Below are positions 19,159 through 29,159 of a stretch of DNA of 64,000 nucleotides, piece after piece. The notes below the pieces were generated by a model that worked only from the letters and a program-made list of their open reading frames with translations, was not told the DNA's origin and did no database searches. The stretch spans positions 1 to 64,000 of the forward strand of contig NZ_JAKGSI010000003.1 in NCBI RefSeq assembly GCF_021568315.1, read 5' to 3'. Every line of letters begins with the position of its first letter. The stretch's first letter is position 1. The position numbers and the translations under genes were made by a program. Source of the DNA: Corynebacterium uropygiale (lineage in GTDB: Bacteria > Actinomycetota > Actinomycetes > Mycobacteriales > Mycobacteriaceae).

Positions 19159-20664
19159 TCACGACTCTACTCGCCAGGTGTGCACCGGCTCGCCAGTGGC
19201 CTGAAGGGCCACGTAGCGCTCGACGAGCTCCGCGAGCGCCGCCGACCGCTCAGGGCTCTGCGGGAGGGAATTGAGCGGGACCAGCGAGCGCAGGGTGCGC
19301 AGCTGCCAGGTGGCGCCATTGCTGCGCAGCCGGGCTCGCTCGGCGATGACGCCCAGGTAGCGGTCGATGAGCGGGCGGTCCACCTCGAGATATTCTAGGC
19401 CGCGTCGGGCGCGGGGGAGGAGGTAGTCGAGGATGAGGTCGGCGGCGTCGACGCGCCCGAGGGTGGGCCAGGCCAGGCGGGCGTGGATGCCCGCGCGGGC
19501 AGCCGAGGTGAAGTTGTGCTCCGCCTCCGCGAAGCCGAGCCGGGACCACACCGGGCGGGTGTCGCGGATGAGGTCGTGGACGAGTCCGTAGTAGTAGGCA
19601 GCATCCGCGATGGCGTCGAGGACACTCGGGGCAGCCGGCAGCAGACGGTTCTCCACGCGCAGGTGCGCCGGGCCCTCGGAGGAGCGAGGGGCCGGCGCAT
19701 AAATGGGCCGGTTCCAGCGCCACACGGTGCCGTTATGCAGGTTGAGGTAGTGGAGTGCTGGGGTGCCGCCCTGGACCACGGGCGTTCCGGAGGCCTCGCG
19801 GGATTCGGGGAGAAGCGGGGAGAAGTAGCGGACGTTCTCCTCGAAGAGGTCGAAGACGCTGGTGATCCACCGTTCCCCGAACCACACGCGCGGGCGTACT
19901 CCCTGGTTTTGGAGCTCGGCCGTGCGCGTGTCGATGGACTGTGTGAAGACGGGGATCCGGGACTCGTGCCACAGCTGGTGGCCGAGGAAGAGCGGCGAAT
20001 TCGCCGAGAGGGCCACCTGAGAGGCGGCCGCCGCCTGGGAGGCGTTCCACGCGGCGGCGAAGTCATAGGGGGAGACCTGCAGGTGGAGCTGCATGGAAGT
20101 GCAGGAGGCCTCGGGGGCGATGTCATGGAACTCGCGGTGCAGATGCTCCCGGTCAGCGAGGTCGATGCGCACGAGCTCGCCGCGGGATTCCATGATCGCG
20201 TTGTTGAGCGCCCGGTAGCGGTTCTCCGGGGTCATCCACTCCTCGGACTCCAGGAAATCCGAGGTGAGGGTGGGAAGCGTCCCGATCATCACCGGGCGAG
20301 CGCCGTGCTGGGCCGCGGCCTCGCGCACCCGCTCAATCCGGGCGGCCACGCCGCGCTCCATGCGCTCCAGGCCGTCCCCGCGCATGTCGACGACCGGATG
20401 GTTGAGCTCCACGTTGAACGCGCCGATCTCCGACTGGAACTCGTCGTCCCCCGAGAGCGACTCGAGGACGCGGGGGCCGACGGCGGCCGGCTGTCCGGCC
20501 GAGTCAATGAGGTTGAGCTCGAGTTCGAGGCCGATGCTGCCGGCGTCGTCGAACTCGGCGCGCTGGAGGTGGCGGTCAAAGGTCTCGAGGTCCTCTGCGA
20601 GGCGCTCCCGATAGCGGGTGCGCTGGAGCGGACTGTAGCGTTCGGTGGAGACGGCGTCGCCCAT
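19159..20664 (-). CDS. Glutamate-cysteine ligase-like (GCS2 superfamily) protein
   Basis: A 501-residue cytoplasmic protein. GSIGLELELNLID, the GAFNVELNHPV acidic strand, and the MQLHLQVSPYDFA and HLRVENRLLPAAPS segments match the carboxylate-amine ligase fold of the glutamate-cysteine ligase 2 superfamily. Corynebacteria make mycothiol rather than glutathione, so a role in classical glutathione synthesis is unlikely; the substrate is unknown. It is flanked within 6 nt by cysQ and 3 nt by thyA, so it is transcribed with sulfur and one-carbon genes. Confidence 0.75.
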   Translation of the reverse strand: MGDAVSTERYSPLQRTRYRERLAEDLETFDRHLQRAEFDDAGSIGLELELNLIDSAGQPAAVGPRVLESLSGDDEFQSEIGAFNVELNHPVVDMRGDGLERMERGVAARIERVREAAAQHGARPVMIGTLPTLTSDFLESEEWMTPENRYRALNNAIMESRGELVRIDLADREHLHREFHDIAPEASCTSMQLHLQVSPYDFAAAWNASQAAAASQVALSANSPLFLGHQLWHESRIPVFTQSIDTRTAELQNQGVRPRVWFGERWITSVFDLFEENVRYFSPLLPESREASGTPVVQGGTPALHYLNLHNGTVWRWNRPIYAPAPRSSEGPAHLRVENRLLPAAPSVLDAIADAAYYYGLVHDLIRDTRPVWSRLGFAEAEHNFTSAARAGIHARLAWPTLGRVDAADLILDYLLPRARRGLEYLEVDRPLIDRYLGVIAERARLRSNGATWQLRTLRSLVPLNSLPQSPERSAALAELVERYVALQATGEPVHTWRVES

Positions 20665-20670
20665 GGTGTG

Positions 20671-21435
20671 TTAGCCCTCGTGGGAGTCGGCGGACTTCTG
20701 GAAATCGGCGATGATGCCGAGGATCTCATCCTTGAGCTCGGGCCGGCAGATGAGGACGTCCGGGAGGTAGGTGTCCTTGTGGTTGTAGGTGAGCTCCGAG
20801 CCGTCGAGGCGGGAGCAGTGCAGGCCCGCCGCGAGGGACACGCCCACCGGGGCGGCGGAGTCCCACTCGTACTGGCCGCCGGCGTGGATGTAGGCGTCGT
20901 AATCACCGAGCAAGACGTGCATGGCCTTTGCACCCGCGGAGCCGATGGCCTCTGTGCTGAAGCCCAGCTTCTCCGCCACGTGGAGGGCCACCTCCGGCGG
21001 GCGGTTGTGGGAAATGGCAATCTTCCGGGCGAAGGGGCCGCTCACGGCGCGGGCCTCGGAGGAGTCAAAAACGACGCCCAGGTCGGGGAGGTTCACCGCC
21101 GCGTGGATGGGGTGGCCCTTGTCGACGAGAGCGATGTGGACGGCCCAATCCTGGCGTCCGGTGGCGAACTCCTTCGTGCCGTCAAGGGGGTCGATGATCC
21201 AGACGCGGTCCTTGGTGAGCCGCTCGGGGTTATCGGCGGCCTCCTCGGAGAGGAAGCCATCGTCCGGGCGGTGCTGTTCGAGGACCCGGGCGATCCAGTT
21301 TTGGGCGAGGTCATCGCCGGCATCCCCCAGGTTGCGACCCCGAAGCAGCCCCACCCCGCGGACGCCTTTGAGAATCTCCCCCGTCCCCTGTGCAAGCAAC
21401 TTGGTCAACCGGGCATCATCAATCTGTGCAGTCAT
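20671..21435 (-). CDS. cysQ: 3'(2'),5'-bisphosphate nucleotidase CysQ
   Basis: A 254-residue inositol-monophosphatase-fold enzyme. The metal-binding motifs are FLSEEAADN, WIIDPLDGTKEFATG and YEWDSAAPVGVSLAAG. It dephosphorylates PAP to AMP during sulfate assimilation. The start at 21435 is supported by a TAGAAT -10 box ending 7 nt upstream with no Shine-Dalgarno sequence. It is the first gene of the cysQ-GCS2-thyA-dfrA run and is divergent from lhr. Confidence 0.9.
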   Translation of the reverse strand: MTAQIDDARLTKLLAQGTGEILKGVRGVGLLRGRNLGDAGDDLAQNWIARVLEQHRPDDGFLSEEAADNPERLTKDRVWIIDPLDGTKEFATGRQDWAVHIALVDKGHPIHAAVNLPDLGVVFDSSEARAVSGPFARKIAISHNRPPEVALHVAEKLGFSTEAIGSAGAKAMHVLLGDYDAYIHAGGQYEWDSAAPVGVSLAAGLHCSRLDGSELTYNHKDTYLPDVLICRPELKDEILGIIADFQKSADSHEG

Positions 21436-21442
21436 GCGGATT

Positions 21443-21464
21443 ATTCTAATGCGTTGACTAGCAT
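21443..21464. promoter_or_regulatory. Divergent -10 boxes for cysQ and lhr
   Basis: TAGAAT on the minus strand (21443-21448) ends 7 nt before the cysQ ATG, and TAGCAT on the plus strand (21459-21464) ends 8 nt before the lhr ATG. Only 37 bp separate the two start codons, so the two promoters overlap and both messages would be leaderless. Confidence 0.5.
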
Positions 21465-21472
21465 GTGGCATT

Positions 21473-24400
21473 ATGACCGATTCCGTGCTTGACCGCTTCC
21501 GACCACAGGTTGCTACGTGGTTTCGGGACGTCTTTGAGCGTCCCACGGCGGTCCAGGCGGAAGCGTGGCAGCGGATCGCCGATGGGCACCACGCCCTCGT
21601 CATCGCCCCGACCGGCTCCGGAAAGACTCTCGCCGCGTTCCTGTGGGCGCTGAACGCGCTCGTCGAGCCGACGGGGCAGGCGGAACTCCCGCTTCGGGAG
21701 ACTCATCACCCTGGGGCCACGCCCATCGGCGATCACGGGGTAAAAGTGCTCTATATCTCACCGCTCAAGGCGCTGGGGGTGGACGTCGAGAACAATCTGC
21801 GGGCCCCGCTCACGGGAATCGCGCGGACAGCCGAGCGCCTGGGGCTGGACATGCCCTCGATCACCGTGGGGGTGCGCTCGGGGGACACGCCGCCGGCGGA
21901 GCGCGCCCGGCAGGTCCGCACGCCGCCGGACATCCTCATCACCACGCCGGAGTCCGCCTACCTCATGCTCACCTCGAAGGCGAAGGGGATTCTCACTGAG
22001 GTGACGACGGTGATCGTCGACGAAATTCACGCGCTTGCGGGCTCCAAGCGGGGCTCCCACCTGGCGCTGACGCTGGAGAGGCTGAGCCGCCTCGTGGAGA
22101 ACAACGGGGGCACGCTCCAGCGGATCGGGCTGTCGGCGACGGTGCGCCCGCCGGAGGCGGTGGCCTCCTTCCTCGGAGGAGATCGGCCGGTGGAGATCGT
22201 CGCCCCGCCGAGCACGAAGGAGTGGGAGCTTCAGGTGCGCGTGCCCGTCGAGGACATGGCGAATCTCCCCGCTCCGGAGCCGGGCTCCCGCATCGGGGAC
22301 CTCACGATTGATGACCGCACCGGCATGTCGGCGGATGCCCAGCCGGAGGGGGCGGGGGAGTCGGCGCTCCCGACGCAGGGCTCGATGTGGCCTTTCATCG
22401 AGCGGGAGCTCTATGAGGACATCATGGGGGCGCGATCGACGCTCGTCTTCGTCAACTCCCGGCGTAGCGCCGAGCGGCTCACCTCCCGGCTCAACGAGCT
22501 GTGGGCCCTCGACCACGACCCCGAGGCCCTCAGTGCCCCGCGGCGGCGGGACCCGGCGCAGCTCATGAAGTCGGTGGACGTGGCGGGGCAGGCCCCGCAG
22601 CTCATCGCCCGGGCCCACCACGGTTCCGTGTCGAAGGATGAGCGGGCGGAGACGGAGCGCCTCCTCAAGGAGGGAAAGATCAAAGCGGTGGTCGCGACGT
22701 CCTCCCTCGAGCTGGGGATCGACATGGGGGCCGTGGACCTCGTCGTGCAGGTGGAGTCCCCGCCCTCGGTGGCATCGGGCTTGCAGCGGGTGGGGCGCGC
22801 CGGGCATGGCGTCGGCCGCGTGTCCCATGGGGTGTTCTATCCCAAGCATCGTGCGGACGTGCTCAATACCGCGGTGATCGCCCAACGGATGCGCGCCGGG
22901 CAGATCGAGGAACTTCAGGTTCCGCGCAATGCGCTCGATGTGCTTGCTCAGCAGACCATCGCGGCGGTGGCCGTCGAGGACATCGATGTGGAGGAGTGGT
23001 GGTACTGGGTTCGGCGGGCGGATCCGTACCGGGAGTTGCCCCGATCGGCTTTTGATGCGGTGATGGACCTGGTCAGCGGGGTGTATCCCTCGACGGACTT
23101 TGCGGAGCTGCGCCCCCGCGTGAATTTTGATCGGGTGTCGGGGCGGCTGAGCGCCCGGCCCGGCGCCCAGCGCGTGGCGGTCACGAGCGGCGGCACGATC
23201 CCGGATCGCGGGATGTTCGGGGTCTTCCTCGTGGGGCAGGAGGAGGAGAAGTCCCCGCGGCGCGTCGGCGAGCTCGATGAGGAGATGGTCTACGAATGCC
23301 GCGTGGGGGACACATTCACGCTGGGGGCGTCGAGCTGGCGGATCGAGGAGATCACCAAGGACCACGTCATGGTGAGCCCCGCCCCGGGCCACACGGGCCG
23401 CCTGCCCTTTTGGAATGGCGACGACGCCGGCCGCCCCGCCGAGCTCGGCAGGGCAGTGGGCGCTTTCCGACGTGAGGTCGCGGCGAACCCGAGCCTGCTG
23501 GAGGGGATGGACCTCGACGAGAACGCGCGGCGAAATATCCGTGCTTTCCTCGCCGGCCAGGAGGAGGCCACGGGCATTGTGCCGGATGAGCGCACGCTGG
23601 TCCTCGAGCGCTTCTGCGATGAGGTGGGCGATTGGCGGCTGGTCCTGCACACCCCCTATGGGCGGGCGGTCAATGCGGCGTGGGCGCTGGCCGTCGGGGC
23701 GAGGATGTCGCAGGAGAAGGGCATCGACGCCCAGCCGGTGAGCGGGGACGATGGCATCGTGCTGCGTGTGCCGGAGGGGGAGGAGATCCCCTCGGCGGCG
23801 CTCTTCCACCTGGATCCGGAGGAGGCGCGGGACCTCATCGTCGCGCGGGTGGGGGACTCGGCGCTCTTCGCCTCCCGCTTCCGCGAGTGCGCGGCGCGGG
23901 CCCTGCTGCTTCCGCGGACTCGGCCGGGGAAGCGGGCTCCCCTGTGGCAGCAGCGGCAGCGGGCGGCGCAGCTCCTCGACGTTGCCCGGCGCTACCCGAG
24001 CTTTCCCATCATCCTGGAGACGGTGCGCGAGTGCCTCCACGATGTGTATGACCTCGACGCCCTCGGCGCCCTCCTGCGGGACCTCGAGCAACGCCGCGTG
24101 CGGATCGCGGAGGTCACGGTGGATCAGCCGAGCCCCTTCGCTGCCTCCCTGCTGTTCACGTACACCGGCGCCTTCATGTATGAGGGGGATAGTCCGCTCG
24201 CGGAGAAGCGGGCGGCGGCGCTTTCGCTCGACCCGGAGCTCCTCCGCCAGCTCCTGGGGGATGTGGAGCTGCGCAATCTGCTGGACCCGGAGCTCATCGA
24301 GGAGGTCCACGCGGAGCTTCAGCACACGGCACCGGGGCGCCAGGCCCGGCACCCGGAGGAGCTCGTGGACGTCCTGCGGGCCACGGGGCCGATCCCCGTG

Positions 24401-26368
24401 GCGGAGCTCGAGCGCCACTGCGCCTTTGCGGATCCCCTGGCCCGCACCGAACAGGAAACCCGCGGCCGCGTCATGCGCGTGCGCATCGCGGAGCGAGAGC
24501 ACCTGGCGATCGTTGAGGACGCGCCGCTGCTGCGCGATGGCCTGGGAATCCCGGTGCCGCCCGGGGTGCCCGCCGCGACGGAGACCGTGCCCGACGCTCT
24601 CGAACAGCTGGTGGGCCGCTGCGCCCGCTCCCGCGGCCCGGTGACCGCCCAGGAGGTGGGTGAGATCTTCGGGCTCGGAGTGTCTGCTGCACACACAGTG
24701 TTGCAGGGGCTTACCCAGCGCGGGGACCTCGTCGAGGGCCATTTCCGGCAGGGCTGCACGGAGCGGGAATTCTGCGCCCGCCACGTGCTGAAGATACTGC
24801 GCTCGCGGGGTTTGGCGCAGGCGAGATCCCACATGCAGCCGATTTCCACGACGGCCCTCGCGCGCTTCCTCACCCAGTGGCATGGGATCGCCCGGGTCGG
24901 CGGGAGCGGGGAGCTCTCGGGCGTCGACGGCACCTTCGCCGCCATCGAGCAGCTGGCGGGTGTGCGCTTGCCGGCGTCGGCGTGGGAGAGCATGATTCTG
25001 CCCAGCCGCGTCGCCGACTACCAGCCGGACTTCCTCGACGAGCTCACCCGCCAGGGCGAGGTCCTCATCCTCGGGGCGGGAAGCGCCGGGGCGCAGGACC
25101 CGTGGATCATGCTGCTCCCGGCGGATTATGCCGAGCAGCTCACTCCGATTCTCGATGAGGAACCGACGCTCTCACCCATCCAGCGCAGCATTCTCGACGT
25201 GCTGGGCCGCGGCGGGGCCTACCACGTGAGCGACATCCTCCACGAGGTGACGGCCACGATGGAGGAAGCCCGGGCCGCCATGTGGGACCTCGTAGAGGTG
25301 GGGCTGGTCTCCCCGGACAGCATGGAGCCCATTCGGGTCCGCCTGTCCCAGCAGGGGCGGGCCGGCAGCAGGGCTCACCGCACGCGCCGGCGTCCGCAGC
25401 GCACCCGCCTGCGGATGGGGCGGACGAGCTTCCACCAGCAGGTGCAGGCGGCCTCGACCGCCAGCACCCCACCTGACCTGCGCGGACGCTGGTCTCTGGC
25501 GCCTTCCCCGGATACGGATTCCGCCAGCCGCTCCCTCGCGCACGGGGAGGCATGGCTCGACCGCTACGGGGTGGTCACGCGCGGGAGCATCGTCGCCGAG
25601 GACACCCCCGGCGGCTTCAGCATGGCCTACCGCATCCTCAGCAACTTCGAGGATCACGGCCGGGCCCTGCGCGGCTACCTCGTCGACGGGCTAGGCGCCG
25701 CGCAATTCTCCACCCCCGCCATCATTGACAGGCTCCGGGGGCTTGACGACTCGCCCGACGCCGAGGGGTGGCCGTCGGGAAGCCATCACCCGGAGGCGGT
25801 GCTGCTCGCCGCGGTGGACCCCGCGAACCCCTACGGGGCGAGCATTCCGTGGACCATCGCCGGGGCACAGCGGGCGGCGGGCGCCCTCGTGGTGCTGTGC
25901 GACGGGGTACTCATGGCCTATCTCAGCCGGGGCGGGCGCACGCTGCGCCTCGGCGGCGAGGGCGCTCCCCTGGAGAAGCCCGAGGTCCTGCGCATGGCGA
26001 TCGCCGCCGTGCAGGACGCCGTCAGCCGCGGGCGCATGGAGCCCTTCACGGTGGAAAGCATCGACGGCGAGGACGTCCTCCAGCCCGCGTGCGCCCAGCT
26101 CATCAGCGCCGCCGGACTTCGGCTCACACCCCGGGGGATCAGCATCCGCCGCCAGCCGAGTAGCCCGGGTATGTCACGACGGAGCAACCGCGGGCCAGCC
26201 CCGCGCCGGGGGCGTAGCATGACGGAGGCGCTGAGCGAGCTCTCGGATAGTCCGACGGAGGGTGAGGGACCAGGTGCCCCTGGCCTGCACGAACGCGCTC
26301 AGGACACCGACATTCCCCGCGGACCGCGCGGGGTGCCGCGGCCTCCCCGACGGTGGACCCGCCGCTGA
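21473..26368 (+). CDS. lhr: ATP-dependent DNA helicase Lhr (long form)
   Basis: A 1631-residue superfamily 2 helicase with 3'-5' activity in DNA repair. The Walker A motif APTGSGKT is at residues 45-52, the DEIH box in TVIVDEIHALAG, motif III in GLSATVRPPEAV, and motifs V-VI in ATSSLELGIDMG and QRVGRAGHG. The winged-helix and long C-terminal Lhr-CTD region fill the remaining 1000 residues, so this is the full actinobacterial form. It is followed 55 bp later by nei2, as in mycobacteria, consistent with co-operation in repair of uracil or crosslink damage. Confidence 0.93.
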   Translation: MTDSVLDRFRPQVATWFRDVFERPTAVQAEAWQRIADGHHALVIAPTGSGKTLAAFLWALNALVEPTGQAELPLRETHHPGATPIGDHGVKVLYISPLKALGVDVENNLRAPLTGIARTAERLGLDMPSITVGVRSGDTPPAERARQVRTPPDILITTPESAYLMLTSKAKGILTEVTTVIVDEIHALAGSKRGSHLALTLERLSRLVENNGGTLQRIGLSATVRPPEAVASFLGGDRPVEIVAPPSTKEWELQVRVPVEDMANLPAPEPGSRIGDLTIDDRTGMSADAQPEGAGESALPTQGSMWPFIERELYEDIMGARSTLVFVNSRRSAERLTSRLNELWALDHDPEALSAPRRRDPAQLMKSVDVAGQAPQLIARAHHGSVSKDERAETERLLKEGKIKAVVATSSLELGIDMGAVDLVVQVESPPSVASGLQRVGRAGHGVGRVSHGVFYPKHRADVLNTAVIAQRMRAGQIEELQVPRNALDVLAQQTIAAVAVEDIDVEEWWYWVRRADPYRELPRSAFDAVMDLVSGVYPSTDFAELRPRVNFDRVSGRLSARPGAQRVAVTSGGTIPDRGMFGVFLVGQEEEKSPRRVGELDEEMVYECRVGDTFTLGASSWRIEEITKDHVMVSPAPGHTGRLPFWNGDDAGRPAELGRAVGAFRREVAANPSLLEGMDLDENARRNIRAFLAGQEEATGIVPDERTLVLERFCDEVGDWRLVLHTPYGRAVNAAWALAVGARMSQEKGIDAQPVSGDDGIVLRVPEGEEIPSAALFHLDPEEARDLIVARVGDSALFASRFRECAARALLLPRTRPGKRAPLWQQRQRAAQLLDVARRYPSFPIILETVRECLHDVYDLDALGALLRDLEQRRVRIAEVTVDQPSPFAASLLFTYTGAFMYEGDSPLAEKRAAALSLDPELLRQLLGDVELRNLLDPELIEEVHAELQHTAPGRQARHPEELVDVLRATGPIPVAELERHCAFADPLARTEQETRGRVMRVRIAEREHLAIVEDAPLLRDGLGIPVPPGVPAATETVPDALEQLVGRCARSRGPVTAQEVGEIFGLGVSAAHTVLQGLTQRGDLVEGHFRQGCTEREFCARHVLKILRSRGLAQARSHMQPISTTALARFLTQWHGIARVGGSGELSGVDGTFAAIEQLAGVRLPASAWESMILPSRVADYQPDFLDELTRQGEVLILGAGSAGAQDPWIMLLPADYAEQLTPILDEEPTLSPIQRSILDVLGRGGAYHVSDILHEVTATMEEARAAMWDLVEVGLVSPDSMEPIRVRLSQQGRAGSRAHRTRRRPQRTRLRMGRTSFHQQVQAASTASTPPDLRGRWSLAPSPDTDSASRSLAHGEAWLDRYGVVTRGSIVAEDTPGGFSMAYRILSNFEDHGRALRGYLVDGLGAAQFSTPAIIDRLRGLDDSPDAEGWPSGSHHPEAVLLAAVDPANPYGASIPWTIAGAQRAAGALVVLCDGVLMAYLSRGGRTLRLGGEGAPLEKPEVLRMAIAAVQDAVSRGRMEPFTVESIDGEDVLQPACAQLISAAGLRLTPRGISIRRQPSSPGMSRRSNRGPAPRRGRSMTEALSELSDSPTEGEGPGAPGLHERAQDTDIPRGPRGVPRPPRRWTRR

Positions 26369-26423
26369 GTAGCGCACGCTGCGAGGCCGATCACGAGACG
26401 AGATCACGAACGGAGGTGACACC

Positions 26424-27323
26424 ATGCCGGAAGGCGATTCCGTCTACCAGCTTGCCCGTCGCCTCCAGTGGCTCACCGGGCGGATCATCCTGCGCAGTGA
26501 CCTGCGGGTCCCGGCCTTCGCGACGGTCGATTTCCGCGGCCGCCGCGTCGAGGCGGTGTGGCCCTACGGGAAGCACCTGTTCATCCAGTGCGGGGAGGAC
26601 ATCCTCCACACCCACCTCGCGATGGAGGGGCGCTGGGACGTCCACCGGCGGGGCGAACGCTGGCGCCGCCCGGGGCATACCGCGCGCGTCGTGCTCGAGA
26701 TCGAGGGGAACACGGGCGAGGAGGTCATTGAGCTGGTCGGGTACCAGCTGGCCCGCGTCGATGTGTTCCCCGCCCGCAGCTATTACGAGAAGATCGGCTA
26801 TCTCGGGCCCGACATCCTCGCCCCGGACTGGCAGGAGGGCGGCCGGGAGGAGGCCATCGCGCGGATCCTCGCGTCCCCGGGGATCCCCATCGGGGTAGCT
26901 CTCCTCGATCAGCGCATGGTGGCGGGCATCGGCAACGAGTACCGCGCCGAAGTGTGCTTCATCTGCGGTGTTCACCCGGCGAGGCTCGTCGGGGAGCTCG
27001 GCGCGAGCGCGGTGGAGGAGATCATCGACTGCGCGCACCGGATCATGATGGCCAACCGTGATGCTCCCCTGCGCGTCACCACGGGGGTGCGGCGCGCCGG
27101 GGAGAGCACATATGTGTTCGGGCGGAACCACCGGCCGTGCCGACGCTGTCAGACGCCCATTGTCACGGGCTGGCTCGGGCCCCGGACCAGCGGGGACAAC
27201 CAGGATCGGGTCATCTGGTGGTGCCCCCATTGCCAGCCCGCCCCCGACGCGGCTGCCCCCGACGCGGCTGCCCCTTCAACCCCGCCCTCCCCCGAGGGGC
27301 GGGGATCCTCAGAAGGGGAGTGA
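26424..27323 (+). CDS. nei2: Fpg/Nei-family DNA glycosylase (Nei2)
   Basis: A 299-residue bifunctional glycosylase/AP lyase. It begins MPEGD, with the catalytic Pro2 and Glu3; LLDQRMVAGIGNEYRAEVCF is the H2TH helix region, and the C-terminal zinc finger is CRRCQ...CPHCQP with four cysteines. It removes oxidised bases. CGGAGGTGACACC provides a strong ribosome site. The last 25 residues contain a duplicated PDAAA motif from a short tandem DNA repeat (27243-27272). The stop is one base short of the convergent pgi stop, so no terminator separates them. Confidence 0.9.
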   Translation: MPEGDSVYQLARRLQWLTGRIILRSDLRVPAFATVDFRGRRVEAVWPYGKHLFIQCGEDILHTHLAMEGRWDVHRRGERWRRPGHTARVVLEIEGNTGEEVIELVGYQLARVDVFPARSYYEKIGYLGPDILAPDWQEGGREEAIARILASPGIPIGVALLDQRMVAGIGNEYRAEVCFICGVHPARLVGELGASAVEEIIDCAHRIMMANRDAPLRVTTGVRRAGESTYVFGRNHRPCRRCQTPIVTGWLGPRTSGDNQDRVIWWCPHCQPAPDAAAPDAAAPSTPPSPEGRGSSEGE

Positions 27324-27324
27324 G

Positions 27325-28953
27325 CTACTCCTCGCCGCGGTGGCCGCGGTACCAGTCGATGAGGGAGTCGGTGGAGCCATCGCCGGAGTCCGGCTCCGCC
27401 TCGCCGCTCACGGCAGGAGCGAGGTCATTCGCCTGCTGCTTGCCGAGCTCCACGCCCCACTGGTCGAAGGAGTTGATGTCCCAGATGACGCCCTGTACGA
27501 ACACGATGTGCTCGTAGAGGGCGATGAGGGCACCGAGAACCTGCGGGGTGAGCTGTTCCGCGAGGATCGTCGTCGTGGGGCGGTTGCCCGGCATGACCTT
27601 GTGGGGCACGATCTCCTCGGCGATCCCCTCGGCCCGGATCTCCTCCGCGGTCTTGCCGAAGGCGAGGACCTTCGTCTGCGCGAAGAAGTTGCCCATGAGG
27701 AGGTCATGCATGGAGCCGGTGCCGTCGGCGGTGGGGAGATCCTGGTGCGGCTGCGCGAAGCCGATGAAGTCCGCCGGGATCATCCTCGTACCCTGGTGCA
27801 TGAGCTGGAAGAAGGCGTGCTGGCCGTTGGTGCCCGGCTCGCCCCAGTAGATTTCTCCGGTACCGTGCTCGACGGCCGAACCATCGCGGCGCACCGACTT
27901 GCCGTTGGACTCCATGGTGAGCTGCTGGAGGTACGCGGGGAAGCGGGCGAGGTCCTGGGAGTAGGGGAGCACGGCGTGCGTCTGGGCCCCGTAGAAGTTG
28001 GAGTACCACACGCCCAGCAGGCCCATGAGGACCGGGATGTTCTCCTCCCAGGGGGCGGTGCGGAAGTGCTGGTCCATGGCGTGGAAGCCCTCGAGGAAGC
28101 GCATGAAGTCCTGCGGCCCGATGACAGCCATGAGGGAGAGGCCAATGGCGGAGTCAACGGAGTAGCGGCCGCCGACCCAATCCCAGAAGCCGAACATGTT
28201 GTTCGTGTCAATGCCGAATTCGGCGACCTTCTCCGCATTCGTGGAGACGGCGACGAAGTGCTTGGCGATCGCGCTCTCATCCCCATCGAAAGCCTCGAGG
28301 ACCCAGCGCTTGGCGGCGTGCGCGTTGGCGAGGGTCTCCTGCGTGGTGAACGTCTTGGACGCGACGATGAAGAGCGTCTCGCCCGGCTCGCAGCGCTCGA
28401 GGGTGGCAGCCATGTCGGCCGGATCCACATTGGACACGAACTCGGCGCTGATGCCGGCGGTGGCGTAGGCGCGCAGAGCCTGGGCGGCCATCGCGGGACC
28501 CAGATCCGATCCGCCGATACCGATGTTCACCACCTTCTTGATGGTGTGCCCGGAGGCTCCCAGCCAGGAGCCAGAGCGCAGCGCGGTGGCGAAGTCGCGC
28601 ATCCGGCCGAGGACCTCGTGGACGTCGGCGGCCACGTCCTGGCCGTCCACCGTGAGGTCTTCGTCGACGGGGAGGCGCAGCGCGGTGTGGAGCACGGCGC
28701 GATCCTCGGTGAGGTTGATGTGCTCGCCGCGGAACATGGCGTCGATCCGCTCCTCAAGGTGGGCCTCGCGGGCGAGGTCGAGGAGGCCATCGCGCACCTC
28801 GGGGGTGATGAGGTTCTTCGAGAGATCGACGTGCAACCCGGCTCCATCGAAGGTCCAGGCGGAGGCACGGCCGGGTTCGGCGTCGAAGAGGTGCCTCAAC
28901 GTCGTGGAACGAGAGTTCTCATAGAGCTGCTGCAAGGTAGTCCACGCGCTCAT
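27325..28953 (-). CDS. pgi: Glucose-6-phosphate isomerase
   Basis: A 542-residue glycolytic enzyme. Both family signatures are present: [25 protein letters not shown] region preceded by [16 protein letters not shown], and the C-terminal [20 protein letters not shown] segment with the active-site His. [12 protein letters not shown] binds the sugar phosphate. An AGGAGAGA ribosome site lies about 10 nt before the ATG. Confidence 0.95.
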   Translation of the reverse strand: MSAWTTLQQLYENSRSTTLRHLFDAEPGRASAWTFDGAGLHVDLSKNLITPEVRDGLLDLAREAHLEERIDAMFRGEHINLTEDRAVLHTALRLPVDEDLTVDGQDVAADVHEVLGRMRDFATALRSGSWLGASGHTIKKVVNIGIGGSDLGPAMAAQALRAYATAGISAEFVSNVDPADMAATLERCEPGETLFIVASKTFTTQETLANAHAAKRWVLEAFDGDESAIAKHFVAVSTNAEKVAEFGIDTNNMFGFWDWVGGRYSVDSAIGLSLMAVIGPQDFMRFLEGFHAMDQHFRTAPWEENIPVLMGLLGVWYSNFYGAQTHAVLPYSQDLARFPAYLQQLTMESNGKSVRRDGSAVEHGTGEIYWGEPGTNGQHAFFQLMHQGTRMIPADFIGFAQPHQDLPTADGTGSMHDLLMGNFFAQTKVLAFGKTAEEIRAEGIAEEIVPHKVMPGNRPTTTILAEQLTPQVLGALIALYEHIVFVQGVIWDINSFDQWGVELGKQQANDLAPAVSGEAEPDSGDGSTDSLIDWYRGHRGEE

Positions 28954-29147
28954 GGTGCTGTATCTCTCCTGTCAGGAATACGGTTTCAGTCTCGCTGTCC
29001 AACTTAGTGGAGGAACGCGGGGAAGACGGGCGGCGGGAAGTTTGGTTCATCTCACGGGCGGCGGTGCGGCGTGATCCAGGACCCAAAATAGGGGGTAAAA
29101 AGGGGGCCATATCCTGCGGATACCTTCTGATTCTGTGATGGGCAGCA

Positions 29148-29153
29148 TAGGAT
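29148..29153 (+). promoter_or_regulatory. -10 box before the semialdehyde dehydrogenase gene
   Basis: TAGGAT ends 6 nt before the ATG at 29160, with no Shine-Dalgarno sequence, indicating a leaderless transcript. Confidence 0.45.
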
Positions 29154-29159
29154 GAAGTC

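Noticed and set aside
21758..24883. A 1041-codon open frame on the minus strand.
   Set aside because: It is antisense to lhr, whose helicase motifs are complete. Long antisense frames are common in GC-rich DNA; the translation is Arg/His-rich and low in complexity.
27058..29007. A 649-codon plus-strand frame.
   Set aside because: It is antisense to pgi and overlaps nei2 out of frame. Both real genes have intact active sites.
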